Assembly (NCBI GenBank): GCA_001797285.1
Contig: MGOZ01000041.1
Span: forward strand, 86,911-150,910
Length of the DNA: 64,000 bases
Direction of reading: 5' to 3'
Origin: Coxiella sp. RIFCSPHIGHO2_12_FULL_42_15
GTDB lineage: Bacteria > Pseudomonadota > Gammaproteobacteria > Coxiellales > Coxiellaceae
The translations under genes and the position numbers were made by a program. The notes beneath the pieces were generated by a model, which did not search any database, had not been told where the DNA came from, and was given only the letters and a program-made list of their open reading frames with translations. Of this stretch, positions 1 to 8,704 are shown piece by piece; within the stretch, counting starts at the first letter, position 1, and each line of letters begins with the position of its first letter.

Positions 1-1
1 T

Positions 2-1873
2 CTTATTGCGATTTTTGCAATTTTAAAGGCTGGCGGAACGTTCGTTCCTCTCGAACATAATGCCGCAGCGTCTGTCCTCTACAAATTAAAGGATACTAAA
101 TTGACGATGGTGATTGGCGACGTTTCCACCCAAAAACTCATACCTCCATCGATTCAGTTTATTTCTGCAAACACACCTATTCCTGCAAATTACCAATATC
201 CCCGAAACCCCAACAGAGCTATCACTCCTGCAACTCGCGCCTACATTATGTATACTTCAGGCACAACCGGTAATCCCAAAGGGGTGGAAATAGAACATCA
301 TAGTTTGCAAATGCTGTGGGATTCAACAAAAGACCTCATTCAAGAAGGTATTAAACCCAGTCAAAATCGGCAAGAAGTGTTGAAAAATGATGGTGTTCTC
401 ATGATTTCACCCTTCACCTTTGATGCGAGTATTCACGATCTATTTGAAGGAATTCTCACTCCCCGTACCCATCTCCTTTGCGAGGAACTACGAATCTCGC
501 CCATGGCGATTGAAAGCGTTATCGAAAATGAAAAAATTACCATGGCAACGTTCTTAGCCACCTTGTTAGTCGCTCTCAATTTTTATCGATTGCATACATT
601 AAGGGACATTATTTGTATGGGTTCGCCGCCAAAAGAAAATGTACTTTTTATTTTGGCTCAAATGAATATTCTCCGTACCGTGCGTAATGAATGGGGGGTC
701 ACCGAAGCGACCGTCAGAAATACGTCCAATCCTTGCGACAGTGATCATTGGTCAGATGAACGTGCTAAATCTATTGGCACCGCACGACGAGGCTGTAAAA
801 TTCATATCTTACATCCTGAAACATTAAAGCCTGCTGCAACAGGAGAAATCTTTGTTGAAGGGTCTCTTGCGCGCGGTTACTTAAATAAACCGGAGTTAAC
901 ACAACAACGTTTTATCGAAGTTCAGTTGGAAAATGACGACATCGACAAACCACATCCCAAAAAACCTAAAAGGCAACCCTCTCCGGTGGGTCATGCCACT
1001 CGCTTATATCGAACAGGCGATATTGGCACACGATTAAGCAATGGTTGCATTTTATTCGGTGGACGTACTGATCGAGAAATTAAATATCAAGGCGGCATTC
1101 GAGTTAATCTGGGTGCTATAGAAAATTGTCTCATGCAATATCCCAAGGTAGAACGAGCTGCCATACTGACCCAACAATCCGGCATGGTTACGCACATTGT
1201 CGCTTACATACAAATGAAAGCTGCCGAACACGATGAATCCACTCACCTACAATTACGAAATTGGCTTTCTGCGGAAGGATTTGATAAAACGCTTCCAAGT
1301 CAATTTATTTTTTGTGATATTGCATTAACTCGAAACGGAAAAATAAATTATACCCTTTTACCCAAAGCTCAACTCACACATCCGCCGGTGATTCTTTCCC
1401 CAGCTCGTGGAATAGAAGAAAAAATTGCTCAGCTATGGCAAGAAGTTCTGGGATTACAAAAAGACCCCATTTGTAGTACGCAACCTTTTACCCATTATGG
1501 TGGAGATTCTCTTGGGCAAGCGATTCTTGAAACTAAAATCAACCGCTGTTTTAAATTAAAATATCCACATGCCATGACTCTAAAAATGATTGTGATGGAA
1601 TATCAAACTATCCAACAACAAGCAAATTTCATCGACACCGTTTTAAAGAAGAAAGAATCAGCATCATTACCTTCGCCTCTGTTAAAATCGCTCACGCCCA
1701 CATCGATATTTCCACCCATGAAAGCCGATATTGTTACCCGAGGAAAAAACCCATCCTTCTATTTTATTCCTCGTCGATCGTCACTCAGCCAAGTCGATCA
1801 ATGGCAAAAAGGATCGATAGAAATAGATCCTCTGCACCAACCTCCAAAAGCAAACTTGCTTTTAACGCTATAG
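2..1873 (+). CDS. NRPS-type adenylation plus carrier domain (5' end outside window)
   Basis: The reading frame is open from base 2, so the gene starts before the window. The encoded part begins with an A2-like AILKAGGTFVPLE segment and continues with A3 (YTSGTTGNPKG, near 250-285), A5 (NEWGVTEA), A7 (YRTGDIG), A8 (GGRTDREIKYQG) and A10 (NGKINYTLL). A peptidyl-carrier domain follows with GGDSL; its serine, at 1508-1510, would carry 4'-phosphopantetheine. About 80 further residues without a recognised domain end the protein, and no C-terminal thioesterase is fused. Such proteins activate an amino or aryl acid as AMP ester and load it on the carrier thiol in the cytosol. The thioesterase-like gene starts 10 bases downstream and is probably co-transcribed. 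The substrate cannot be read with confidence. No condensation domain lies in the visible part, so it may be the last module of a longer enzyme or a stand-alone A-PCP protein. Confidence 0.85.
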   Translation, partial: LIAIFAILKAGGTFVPLEHNAAASVLYKLKDTKLTMVIGDVSTQKLIPPSIQFISANTPIPANYQYPRNPNRAITPATRAYIMYTSGTTGNPKGVEIEHHSLQMLWDSTKDLIQEGIKPSQNRQEVLKNDGVLMISPFTFDASIHDLFEGILTPRTHLLCEELRISPMAIESVIENEKITMATFLATLLVALNFYRLHTLRDIICMGSPPKENVLFILAQMNILRTVRNEWGVTEATVRNTSNPCDSDHWSDERAKSIGTARRGCKIHILHPETLKPAATGEIFVEGSLARGYLNKPELTQQRFIEVQLENDDIDKPHPKKPKRQPSPVGHATRLYRTGDIGTRLSNGCILFGGRTDREIKYQGGIRVNLGAIENCLMQYPKVERAAILTQQSGMVTHIVAYIQMKAAEHDESTHLQLRNWLSAEGFDKTLPSQFIFCDIALTRNGKINYTLLPKAQLTHPPVILSPARGIEEKIAQLWQEVLGLQKDPICSTQPFTHYGGDSLGQAILETKINRCFKLKYPHAMTLKMIVMEYQTIQQQANFIDTVLKKKESASLPSPLLKSLTPTSIFPPMKADIVTRGKNPSFYFIPRRSSLSQVDQWQKGSIEIDPLHQPPKANLLLTL

Positions 1874-1883
1874 GAGAATAACC

Positions 1884-3266
1884 ATGCCCTTTTTCAAAAG
1901 TGGCTCAGACCATCGCGAAATAATTTTTTTTATCCCCGGCATCAATGGAACTGCAACTCCTGGGCTAGAAGCATTCATCGAAACCTTGGTCGATCAAATT
2001 TCAAACGACAAAGTGATATATACGTATACCGACGACCGTCTCATTAACGGTAACGTAACAATGCCGCGCGACCTTGCAGAAATGGCCCGCACCATTGTCA
2101 ATGACATCCGAGAAACCGCGCCTGGAAAATCAGAATATAATATTATTTTCTATTCTTACTCTTGTCTCAGCGCACCTTACGTAAAAAAATATATGGATGA
2201 CTTAGGAATAACACTGCGGCTGACATTAATCGATCAACCCGCTTTATCAATTATAAGGAATAAAAAATTTCCTTTTAAAGTTAAAATGATTAGCGAAATT
2301 CTACTTCGAGTTGCTGTCAATTTAGAGATTGATACTCAACCACTCACCCCTGAAAATCAAGCTATACTTTCCCAATATGCACGCGAGAAAAAAAGCATTT
2401 CTCACCCCGAGGTCATCAACAAAATTTTTAACTGCGTCATTCCAGATTTTAATGCGCAAATTCAAAAAATGGAACTGTCTTTTCAAGACAACGAAGCACA
2501 AAACGACCCTGAATATCGAGATATATTACGCGAAAAACTATTTCGCGCTCACCATATCCTCATTTTAACACGAACCAACATCAAAGAAATGTTCTCTGCT
2601 AAAATGGATCTTTCAAAAACCGCTCTCCTCAAGAATACTTTAATTATTTCAACTGTGGCCACGTTAAATTATCATAAATGCCTGAACACAGATTTAGGTT
2701 GGTCATTTTTTTTAGATCCAAGCGACGCATCAAACCAAATGAATTGCCTGCGCTCAGAATCTGCCAATCATTTTTCTATTATGAATCCAACCAGCCTGAA
2801 AGGCGGTGACTGTGAAGCACTGCAATACATGATTTCTGCTTGGCATAAACTTTACGCGCCTTCTAGTAAAATCACCTTTCCCAGTGGAGCAACTCTCCTA
2901 CAACAACCCAGCACCTACTTTAGCATACAGCCCTATCCCTCGAGGAAAAGAGAATACTCAGAATTGCAAATCACTCCACCCTCTATCAGTAACCCCTTGG
3001 AGGGTGAATTCAATAAACGTAAAAAAATGGATTTCGCTATTCAGAATCTGTTACACGTATTTGACTTACCGTGTTCAGAAAAGATAAAAGATGAAATGGC
3101 ATCCAAAATTGCCATTAGTTTGTTCGCTAAAAAAGTTCAACTCGAATTAGAAAGTGGGAGAGAAGGTAACAGTTCGCTCAGTTATTCTCGATTTTTTCAA
3201 TGGCCGGTTGAACCTCAATTTTCCGATAATGAGGCAGTTCCATTTTCCTCATCTAACTTCCCATAA
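1884..3266 (+). CDS. Thioesterase-like alpha/beta-hydrolase partner of the NRPS gene
   Basis: This 460-residue protein starts at an ATG preceded by AGGAGA at good spacing and follows the carrier gene by 10 bases. The N-terminal 150 residues resemble type I/II thioesterase domains: an early beta strand (IIFFIPGING), then FYSYSCLS at the place of the usual GxSxG nucleophile elbow, then LIDQP at the position of the LxDxW strand. The elbow is degenerate because the flanking glycines are replaced, although a serine remains. Residues from about 200 on include a possible lid and a histidine-containing segment (ANHFSIM) that could give the catalytic His. The last 120 residues are low in recognisable motifs. 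The likely role is release or editing of a carrier-bound acyl chain, inferred from position and fold. It could be a non-catalytic relative. Confidence 0.6.
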   Translation: MPFFKSGSDHREIIFFIPGINGTATPGLEAFIETLVDQISNDKVIYTYTDDRLINGNVTMPRDLAEMARTIVNDIRETAPGKSEYNIIFYSYSCLSAPYVKKYMDDLGITLRLTLIDQPALSIIRNKKFPFKVKMISEILLRVAVNLEIDTQPLTPENQAILSQYAREKKSISHPEVINKIFNCVIPDFNAQIQKMELSFQDNEAQNDPEYRDILREKLFRAHHILILTRTNIKEMFSAKMDLSKTALLKNTLIISTVATLNYHKCLNTDLGWSFFLDPSDASNQMNCLRSESANHFSIMNPTSLKGGDCEALQYMISAWHKLYAPSSKITFPSGATLLQQPSTYFSIQPYPSRKREYSELQITPPSISNPLEGEFNKRKKMDFAIQNLLHVFDLPCSEKIKDEMASKIAISLFAKKVQLELESGREGNSSLSYSRFFQWPVEPQFSDNEAVPFSSSNFP

Positions 3267-3365
3267 GGAACTGTAAAGATATCTTAAGCCACTAAATTCA
3301 ACAAGGCTTTTTCTTGGACTCTAAACCAATCCCTGTTTTGACAGCGCACATCGTATTAAGGATAC

Positions 3366-3533
3366 TATAGTGTTTCGGATAAATATTTTTGTGAAAATGA
3401 TCGTGCCACTAGAAGCCAACCCTCTCCTAGTCTCTCCCGCAAGCGGGAGAGGGAAGCTCGAAGGTAAGCACCATTGCCGGTAAGATAATTGAAATAGTTT
3501 ATTTTTACCAAAATATTTATCTGAAACACTATA
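3366..3533. repeat. R4 repeat, MITE-like, copy 1
   Basis: The 168-bp element has about 30-bp imperfect terminal inverted repeats starting TATAGTGTTTC and ending GAAACACTATA. An inner hairpin (CTCTCCCGC/GCGGGAGAG) lies in the middle. A second, inverted copy of equal length lies at 52410-52577. It fills most of the 301-base gap between the thioesterase-like gene and the membrane-protein gene. Nothing else is visible in this gap. Confidence 0.8.
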
Positions 3534-3567
3534 TATGCCCACCATTTAAATGATAAGGACATTTTTC

Positions 3568-5187
3568 ATGAGACAACCTGAAATTAATCAACCTTTTTTA
3601 GAATCTGAGCATTCTGGAGAAGCCTTACAAAAAAAAATTAATATCGCTCGAAATATCAATGCCTTTCTGACAACCACAGGGATGATTTCAATTGGTTTAC
3701 TTGCCATGCTTGAAACCCATAATAATGTTGAAAAAAATCAGCATTGGCCTTTACCCGCTGTCATTACAATAGATTGTGTCGCCTTTTTCACTGCTTTAAT
3801 GGGAAAAGTTGCTATTGTTTTATATTTCAATGAATCTGAATTTTTAAGCGGATTTGAAAAAATAATTCGAAATGAAATTCCCCATTTTTTTAAATTAAAA
3901 AATAAATCCTTTTTGTCATTATTCGGATGGATGCTTAATATATTAATGAGCTTGAATTCCTGTCTTTTTTGGACGGGACTCGCGCAAGTAAGCTTTATAA
4001 AATCCGGAGAACTCTTGAATGAATACGAATCTAGCGTTGCCAAAACAGCAGGAAATTTAATTAGCCAACCGTATTTTTTTCTATTTTTTGTGCTTTCTTC
4101 ATTGTATGCAAATATTTTTTCTTGGCCAGGCATTCATATAGGCGGGTATCATCTGCAAAAATCCTTTTTTCAGTGGTTAAATCAACACAACGATTATCGA
4201 TTACTCAAAGAAGATATTACCACCAGAATGAAAAACACACATCGCCATTTAATGCTCGAAATGAAACAGGCAACCCTCAATATTCCAGATGCTTTTCCAA
4301 TCGTTCAAGCATTGCATAATCAAATAATTTTCGCTGCCAATGGAGAAAATCCTACCGATAGTATCCACAATATGATACAAAATATTTCTATTGCAGATGC
4401 TAAACAACTGCGTCACGCTTATATTGCACTAAATGCTGAACCTCACACTCCAGAATCTTCAGTGCTTTATTATCTTAAGCGTTTTATTTCTTTTGCACTT
4501 TCAGGATTATCTGTTTATGGATTTCGCAATATATTGGGTTTAGCCGAAATGGTTTGGGATAACTGGGGAATGAAACGCGTTGCTTCCTACGGAGCAGGAC
4601 TTTTTGCGTATTATTCTATTGCTGTTGTTGTATTCCTTACCGTCTACCCTACATTAAATAATCTTCTAAACTTACACAAAGAGGGGATTCCACCGCATGT
4701 ATTTTCTCACAAAACACTGTTATTTATTCTTAGTATGGTTTTTTTTATTGGCATTTGTGGTGGCTTAGCGAATGCTGAACAAAGTGATCTGGATGGCGAG
4801 TCAACACTGGATGTTGCTAATGCAGATATCTCTTCCTTTCTCATCGATTCTTTCGCGATTTACATGATTCCTAAAAACTATCTCGAAAATAAAATTTCTG
4901 CGGCGCCACTTCAGAACGAAAATGAAATTCTACAATTTAAAAAACACTTTATCACACTCAAAAATACGGGTAATCACGTTTGCAATATCGATCATTTGAG
5001 TGAATATGATCTAAAGGAACTTGCAGAACACGCAAAAAAAAATAACGAAGCAATGGCACAGTCAAATCCCAATTACTTGTCCCTTCCGAAAGGTTCACGT
5101 CGATTTCAAATTTTTAAAGCGCGCCCCCTACGAACTGAGACAAGTTTGGAGTTTTCAAACAGTCCCCTTCTTCAATCAAAAAAATAA
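3568..5187 (+). CDS. Orphan polytopic membrane protein
   Basis: The chosen start is the ATG at 3568, which has AAGGA nine bases upstream; an in-frame ATG at 3550 lacks a ribosome site. The 539-residue product has about seven hydrophobic segments: two near residues 30-75, one near 115-145, one near 175-205, and three between about 305 and 420. A hydrophilic, helical stretch of roughly 100 residues separates the two membrane halves, and a soluble tail of about 110 residues follows. I do not recognise a family. A Rho-independent terminator follows directly, so it is probably a single-gene transcript. Orphan proteins of this build are common in Legionellales, and export as an effector or an inner-membrane role are both open. 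Confidence 0.75.
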   Translation: MRQPEINQPFLESEHSGEALQKKINIARNINAFLTTTGMISIGLLAMLETHNNVEKNQHWPLPAVITIDCVAFFTALMGKVAIVLYFNESEFLSGFEKIIRNEIPHFFKLKNKSFLSLFGWMLNILMSLNSCLFWTGLAQVSFIKSGELLNEYESSVAKTAGNLISQPYFFLFFVLSSLYANIFSWPGIHIGGYHLQKSFFQWLNQHNDYRLLKEDITTRMKNTHRHLMLEMKQATLNIPDAFPIVQALHNQIIFAANGENPTDSIHNMIQNISIADAKQLRHAYIALNAEPHTPESSVLYYLKRFISFALSGLSVYGFRNILGLAEMVWDNWGMKRVASYGAGLFAYYSIAVVVFLTVYPTLNNLLNLHKEGIPPHVFSHKTLLFILSMVFFIGICGGLANAEQSDLDGESTLDVANADISSFLIDSFAIYMIPKNYLENKISAAPLQNENEILQFKKHFITLKNTGNHVCNIDHLSEYDLKELAEHAKKNNEAMAQSNPNYLSLPKGSRRFQIFKARPLRTETSLEFSNSPLLQSKK

Positions 5188-5190
5188 AAA

Positions 5191-5218
5191 AAACCAGGCA
5201 ACGAAGCCTGGTTTTCTT
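5191..5218 (+). terminator. Rho-independent terminator
   Basis: A 9-bp stem AAACCAGGC / GCCTGGTTT with loop AACGAA starts a few bases after the stop codon. It ends in a T-rich run and is preceded by an A-run, so it may also work on the other strand. Confidence 0.85.
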
Positions 5219-5499
5219 ATTCCAAGGAAGACTTTAAATGGAATTAGGTTGGCAATCCTTACCAGGGGGAATCCCTACCCCTAATCCTTTTGAATGCTGG
5301 ATGTCCTATCCTGTTTCACTTCATGTCATTTGCATTCAGTCAATCAGAATGTACAATCTAACATTTCGCGGAGCGAACAGATGTAGGATAATAGCTTGCA
5401 ATTATGTAGGAAATATCTCACTTTAAATGACCCATACTAAGTTATTCTTAATAACTCTGCGTTATGATGACGTTTTTAAAATAATCTTAGGTGTTCACT
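5219..5499. other. Intergenic region, possible small ORF 5238-5426
   Basis: The only candidate is a 62-codon ORF (5238-5426, plus strand) with AAGGAAGA placed seven bases before its ATG. Its translation has mixed composition, no signal peptide and no recognised motif, so I do not call it a gene. No clear promoter for the following HAD-like gene could be fixed. Confidence 0.25.
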
Positions 5500-6729
5500 A
5501 TGAGTAAATCCGCTATTTTAGTCCAAATATTAGATCTTCTATACTATGATGCTGACATACTGACTTTTAATACTCTATTGCTTAATGCACTTACCCCCTA
5601 TCTGAACAAAAATTCTGTCGAACTGATTATCCTAATAGCTCCACCTGCGGAAAAAGACGAACAAGGCATATTAAGCAAAAACGGCGCATTCAGTAGAGTG
5701 GCAACCATCGAAATAATAGGGTTACTGGCGCAAAAACTAAAAGGAATGAGGTATCGCATCAGTCGTGACATGCAACCTGATTTGCTCTCTCTTTCTTTCC
5801 AAGAAAAATTTTGGCACGGTCATACAAAAAAGATTCTCATTCGCCATCTAAGTTCTGCACACCCCCTTGATCATGAGTTTCTAAAACAACATGACGTTAC
5901 ACCGATAGAATTAAAAACGTCACATGTACTATCATCGCATTTAGAAGGCGTAAAAAAGCGATTACATGCCCTCCTGCGCACGCATGAATTTCAGCGCTTA
6001 ATCACGATACTCGATAATGATGGGACGCTCCTTTGTAATTTCCGTACCGAGCTGTGGAAGCGAACCATCGTCAATATCAGCGTCATTAAAGCCGCAAAAG
6101 CGTTGCATACGCTAGGTGGAAAATACCCTGACCTCACTATTGAAGCTTATTCAATGACCGCGCGCCAAAAAGCGCCCGAACTGCATATTAGGGGGCAGCA
6201 TCCCACAGCCATGGATTTCGTCGCCATAGAAGCAAAAAAACTAAATTTGAACTTGAAATTAGACAATGAAATTTCATTCTCATTTCCTATTTGGCCGGAG
6301 AATGAAGATGAGATCTTATCGAACTTTATCACCAAAGTTGAGCATATCGATAAATTGGTTCGCGACGGAAAAATGGATATCAATAATACGGTGATTGTAC
6401 TATTCGATGATAATTGGGATATGGAACTCGTACCGAGAATCATCAACCCCATTCAAGAACGTTGGAAAGCGGATTTTAATTGCTACTTAATTACGATACC
6501 CGTGATGAAACATGTTTTCGATGCACAAGATATCAAACAACTCAATCAAGTGACATCACCTCAACAATCATCCCATGTCATCCGCACAAATCAATATTCT
6601 TTTTTTCAGAATTATTTTAGCAACCCAAATAGCCTTATTGCCGAAATTCGTCAGCAACCACTAGAGCAGGAACAAGAGGTAAAAACAATAAAAACACCTA
6701 ATCTTAGCGATATCACCCCGGCACCCTAA
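5500..6729 (+). CDS. Orphan protein with HAD-phosphatase-like motif
   Basis: The start is taken as ATG 5500 (AGGTG seven bases upstream); GTG 5491 in frame is possible but overlaps that ribosome site. The product has 409 residues and no signal peptide or membrane segment, so it is cytosolic or exported by a dedicated system. Around residues 171-177 it carries ILDNDGTLL, the nucleophile motif I (DxDGT) of the HAD superfamily. VIVLFDDNWDME near residue 305 fits the acidic motif IV. The 170 residues before motif I resemble no family I know. The arrangement is that of a HAD-like phosphatase domain placed after an unknown N-terminal domain. Substrate and pathway are unknown. Confidence 0.65.
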   Translation: MSKSAILVQILDLLYYDADILTFNTLLLNALTPYLNKNSVELIILIAPPAEKDEQGILSKNGAFSRVATIEIIGLLAQKLKGMRYRISRDMQPDLLSLSFQEKFWHGHTKKILIRHLSSAHPLDHEFLKQHDVTPIELKTSHVLSSHLEGVKKRLHALLRTHEFQRLITILDNDGTLLCNFRTELWKRTIVNISVIKAAKALHTLGGKYPDLTIEAYSMTARQKAPELHIRGQHPTAMDFVAIEAKKLNLNLKLDNEISFSFPIWPENEDEILSNFITKVEHIDKLVRDGKMDINNTVIVLFDDNWDMELVPRIINPIQERWKADFNCYLITIPVMKHVFDAQDIKQLNQVTSPQQSSHVIRTNQYSFFQNYFSNPNSLIAEIRQQPLEQEQEVKTIKTPNLSDITPAP

Positions 6730-6875
6730 GTCACAGTGGAGGATTGCCGCAGAAAAGAGACTATGCTAAGATTCCGCACTTAAATGTGCTGCATAGTAAC
6801 CGGCTTTGAACCCGTTGAGTGAGCCGGAATTTTGCCAGGCCATGGATGGTCGGGTGAACGGTAAAGCAAAAACAC

Positions 6876-6952
6876 GCGCCCGTAGCTCAGTTGGATAGAG
6901 TAACTGGCTTCGAACCAGTGGGTCGGGAGTTCGAATCTCTCCGGGCGCGCCA
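6876..6952 (+). tRNA. tRNA-Arg (anticodon UCG)
   Basis: The 77-base gene includes an encoded CCA. The acceptor stem GCGCCCG pairs with CGGGCGC, the D arm has GCTC/GAGT, and the anticodon stem ACTGG/CCAGT encloses loop CTTCGAA, giving anticodon TCG (reads CGA). The T arm is GGGAG-TTCGAAT-CTCTC. Its last 45 bases are repeated exactly at 8705-8749, which marks it as an integration site. Confidence 0.95.
6908..6952. repeat. attL-like direct repeat in tRNA-Arg 3' half
   Basis: This 45-bp stretch runs from the anticodon loop to the CCA end and is identical to 8705-8749. The flanking bases differ at both ends. It is the copy that keeps the tRNA intact, as expected for integration into a tRNA gene. 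Confidence 0.85.
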
Positions 6953-6991
6953 GATTTCGATAGATAATTCAAATAGTTATATCATCTTTAT

Positions 6992-7696
6992 TTAATTGCA
7001 TATGAGTTCCCTTTCGCATTTCTTTTTTAGTGTGTTTTTTAGTAAATATGGATCTACCTCTGGATTTTTTTGTTGAAATAGATGAATAACATCGTACAAA
7101 TCTCGTGGTCGAAGACGTTGAATTAATGCACGTAATTTTTCGGCGAAAATTTCTTCATAGGAGTAAGCAAGGATTTTTTTTCCATCTTTGAGTTTATCGG
7201 AATATGGGTGTGAAATTTTTTTGATAATAGGTTCTAGGATTACTGGTTCATCTAGCGTGATGTCAATTTTAAGTCGTGGCAACCTAGTAACGTTGAGATT
7301 GCGTTGGATGGGTCCGTGATAGGATAACTTTCCTTGAACTGAATTTGAATTTCTTTTATTTTTAAAAATTTCAAATTCAATGCCTTTTTCAGGTAACTCA
7401 ATGCCGGAATTTTCATGCACCCATTCAGCTATTTCAGTAAATATTTTTTTGTAAAAAGGTTCCGTCAGTTCATGCTGTTCGCCTTGATAGGTAAAGTCGA
7501 GATCTTCTGAAAATCGATAGGTTTCAAAGTAACATTTTTTCAGGCAAGTGCCGCCCTTAAATACCCAAGAATTTTTGGTCGATTGATGGTAGTGTATTCC
7601 TGCCAATATCCAGCCAAGAACGTAATCTTTTTCGACGATATCAATACCTAGTTTTTTCTCAGATGCTATGGCTTGAATCTCTTCTTTTAGTATCAT
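6992..7696 (-). CDS. abiEii: AbiEii-type nucleotidyltransferase toxin, short C-terminus
   Basis: The 234-residue protein belongs to the AbiEii/AbiGii (DUF1814) nucleotidyltransferase family, toxins of type IV toxin-antitoxin and abortive-infection systems. Visible motifs are VEKDYVLGWIL near residue 20, FKGGTCLKK near 46 and RFSEDLDF near 62, which form the NTase catalytic core with its two acidic residues. The later conserved segment EEIFAEKLRALIQRLRPRDLYDV lies near residues 180-202. Homologues usually run about 50 residues further; here the frame stops 40 bases from the tRNA repeat, so the tail may have been lost at the island edge. Its ATG overlaps the antitoxin stop by four bases (ATGA), showing translational coupling. 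Whether the shortened enzyme is still toxic is unknown. Confidence 0.88.
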   Translation of the reverse strand: MILKEEIQAIASEKKLGIDIVEKDYVLGWILAGIHYHQSTKNSWVFKGGTCLKKCYFETYRFSEDLDFTYQGEQHELTEPFYKKIFTEIAEWVHENSGIELPEKGIEFEIFKNKRNSNSVQGKLSYHGPIQRNLNVTRLPRLKIDITLDEPVILEPIIKKISHPYSDKLKDGKKILAYSYEEIFAEKLRALIQRLRPRDLYDVIHLFQQKNPEVDPYLLKNTLKKKCERELICN

Positions 7697-8502
7697 TCTT
7701 GATCCTTGATGTTAAATGATTTAGGTACCCAAAGATTCCATTTTGTTTCTAGGCGATCGCCTTCTATGGATGGGTCAAGCTGAGAATAGCCTGATTTTAA
7801 ACGTTGCTTGCATGTATCGCTCAGTGCTGGGGCATTTAATAAATCTGCAAGAAATCCTAGTCGCTTATAGATTGTGCTGTTATTCATTTTTTCCGCGTAT
7901 TCAAATAATCGATCTGAATTAAACTTTTCAGAGTTAACATAAGCAAATAAAACGTCAGCTACCATCCGAATGCCTCCCAAAACGCTGGGGTCGTTTAGTC
8001 CATCGATCATAGTTTTGGTGGGGTCGGCAACCGCTATTTTTTCTTTTCCAATCCATAGAGATTTTGTGCCAAAAAGTCTTTTGGGGAGAGTGGTTTTTAC
8101 CTTGAAGGTAACGCCATGTAACTCCTGTTCTCGTTGATGCACTTTTTTGGTAGTTATAACGCAAATAGCGTTGAAGAGTTGTTCGGTAAAGCCCCAGTAA
8201 TGAGCTGCAGTCCATCCGCCAATGTAGCATGGAGAAAAAAGCTTATGGGCAATAAGCCATGGCTCTTCTGGAATAACCTCAATGGAGCTAGACTGTAGGG
8301 GAATAGGAATATAAAGCCCGCGGCGGACACGGTGGAGCCAGCCATGCTTTACCCAACGCGAAAGGAGGAGTGCAGCTCGTTGGTTGCTGATTCCTAAAAT
8401 CATCGAAACTTCGGTCACGGTGAAGCCTTCTTTTGAGGCTTGCAACAGTGTTCCTAGGAGTTTTCGATTTGCTTTTTTTATTCCACCGAGTTCCCTTTTC
8501 AT
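7693..8502 (-). CDS. abiEi: AbiEi-type antitoxin / autorepressor
   Basis: The 269-residue product has an N-terminal winged-helix segment (about residues 15-65, with TEVSMILGISNQRAALLLSR and the wing RRGLYIP). It is followed by the AbiEi C-terminal domain (YIGGWTAAHYWGFTE, ADPTKTMIDGL). Known AbiEi proteins bind inverted repeats in their own promoter and neutralise AbiEii without forming a stable complex. Here a perfect 16-bp inverted repeat ends at the base next to the start codon, which fits this mode of control. The ATG at 8502 has no ribosome site in front, so the mRNA may be leaderless. It is the first gene of the two-gene operon inside the tRNA-bounded island. Confidence 0.88.
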   Translation of the reverse strand: MKRELGGIKKANRKLLGTLLQASKEGFTVTEVSMILGISNQRAALLLSRWVKHGWLHRVRRGLYIPIPLQSSSIEVIPEEPWLIAHKLFSPCYIGGWTAAHYWGFTEQLFNAICVITTKKVHQREQELHGVTFKVKTTLPKRLFGTKSLWIGKEKIAVADPTKTMIDGLNDPSVLGGIRMVADVLFAYVNSEKFNSDRLFEYAEKMNNSTIYKRLGFLADLLNAPALSDTCKQRLKSGYSQLDPSIEGDRLETKWNLWVPKSFNIKDQE

Positions 8503-8561
8503 ACTATATATTTTATTCCAATTATATCCATTAAGTCAAGTTACTGAATAAAATATATAGT
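8503..8561 (-). promoter_or_regulatory. abiE promoter with 16-bp inverted-repeat operator
   Basis: Two perfectly complementary 16-bp arms, 8503-8518 and 8546-8561, are separated by 27 bases. On the minus strand a -35 box TTGACT (8539-8534) lies between the arms. After an 18-base spacer the -10 box TAAAAT (8515-8510) lies inside the arm nearest the gene. The predicted transcription start falls at or within two bases of the ATG at 8502. Binding of the antitoxin to the arms would cover the -10 box. Confidence 0.7.
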
Positions 8562-8704
8562 TTAATTTTTCGAAGAAAAACACTAAAATGCGTCGGGATT
8601 CCGCGTAGATGGGTCTAGCAAAGTTAGCCTTTGCTGGACAAATTGGGTGAGCGTCCATCATTAAAAGTTATTATAAAACAATAGGTTAATATTTATTGGT
8701 CTAT
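8562..8704. other. Right end of island, non-coding
   Basis: No gene is seen between the abiE operator and the right tRNA repeat. An inverted repeat TAGCAAAG/CTTTGCTG lies near 8616-8636. No integrase or excisionase gene is present anywhere in the island. Confidence 0.4.

Noticed and set aside
5238..5426. 62-codon ORF with a fair ribosome site
   Set aside because: No signal, no motif and odd composition; listed only as a remark on the intergenic region.
6766..6972. 68-codon minus-strand ORF across the tRNA
   Set aside because: It is the complement of tRNA-Arg and its flank; a well-known false ORF type.
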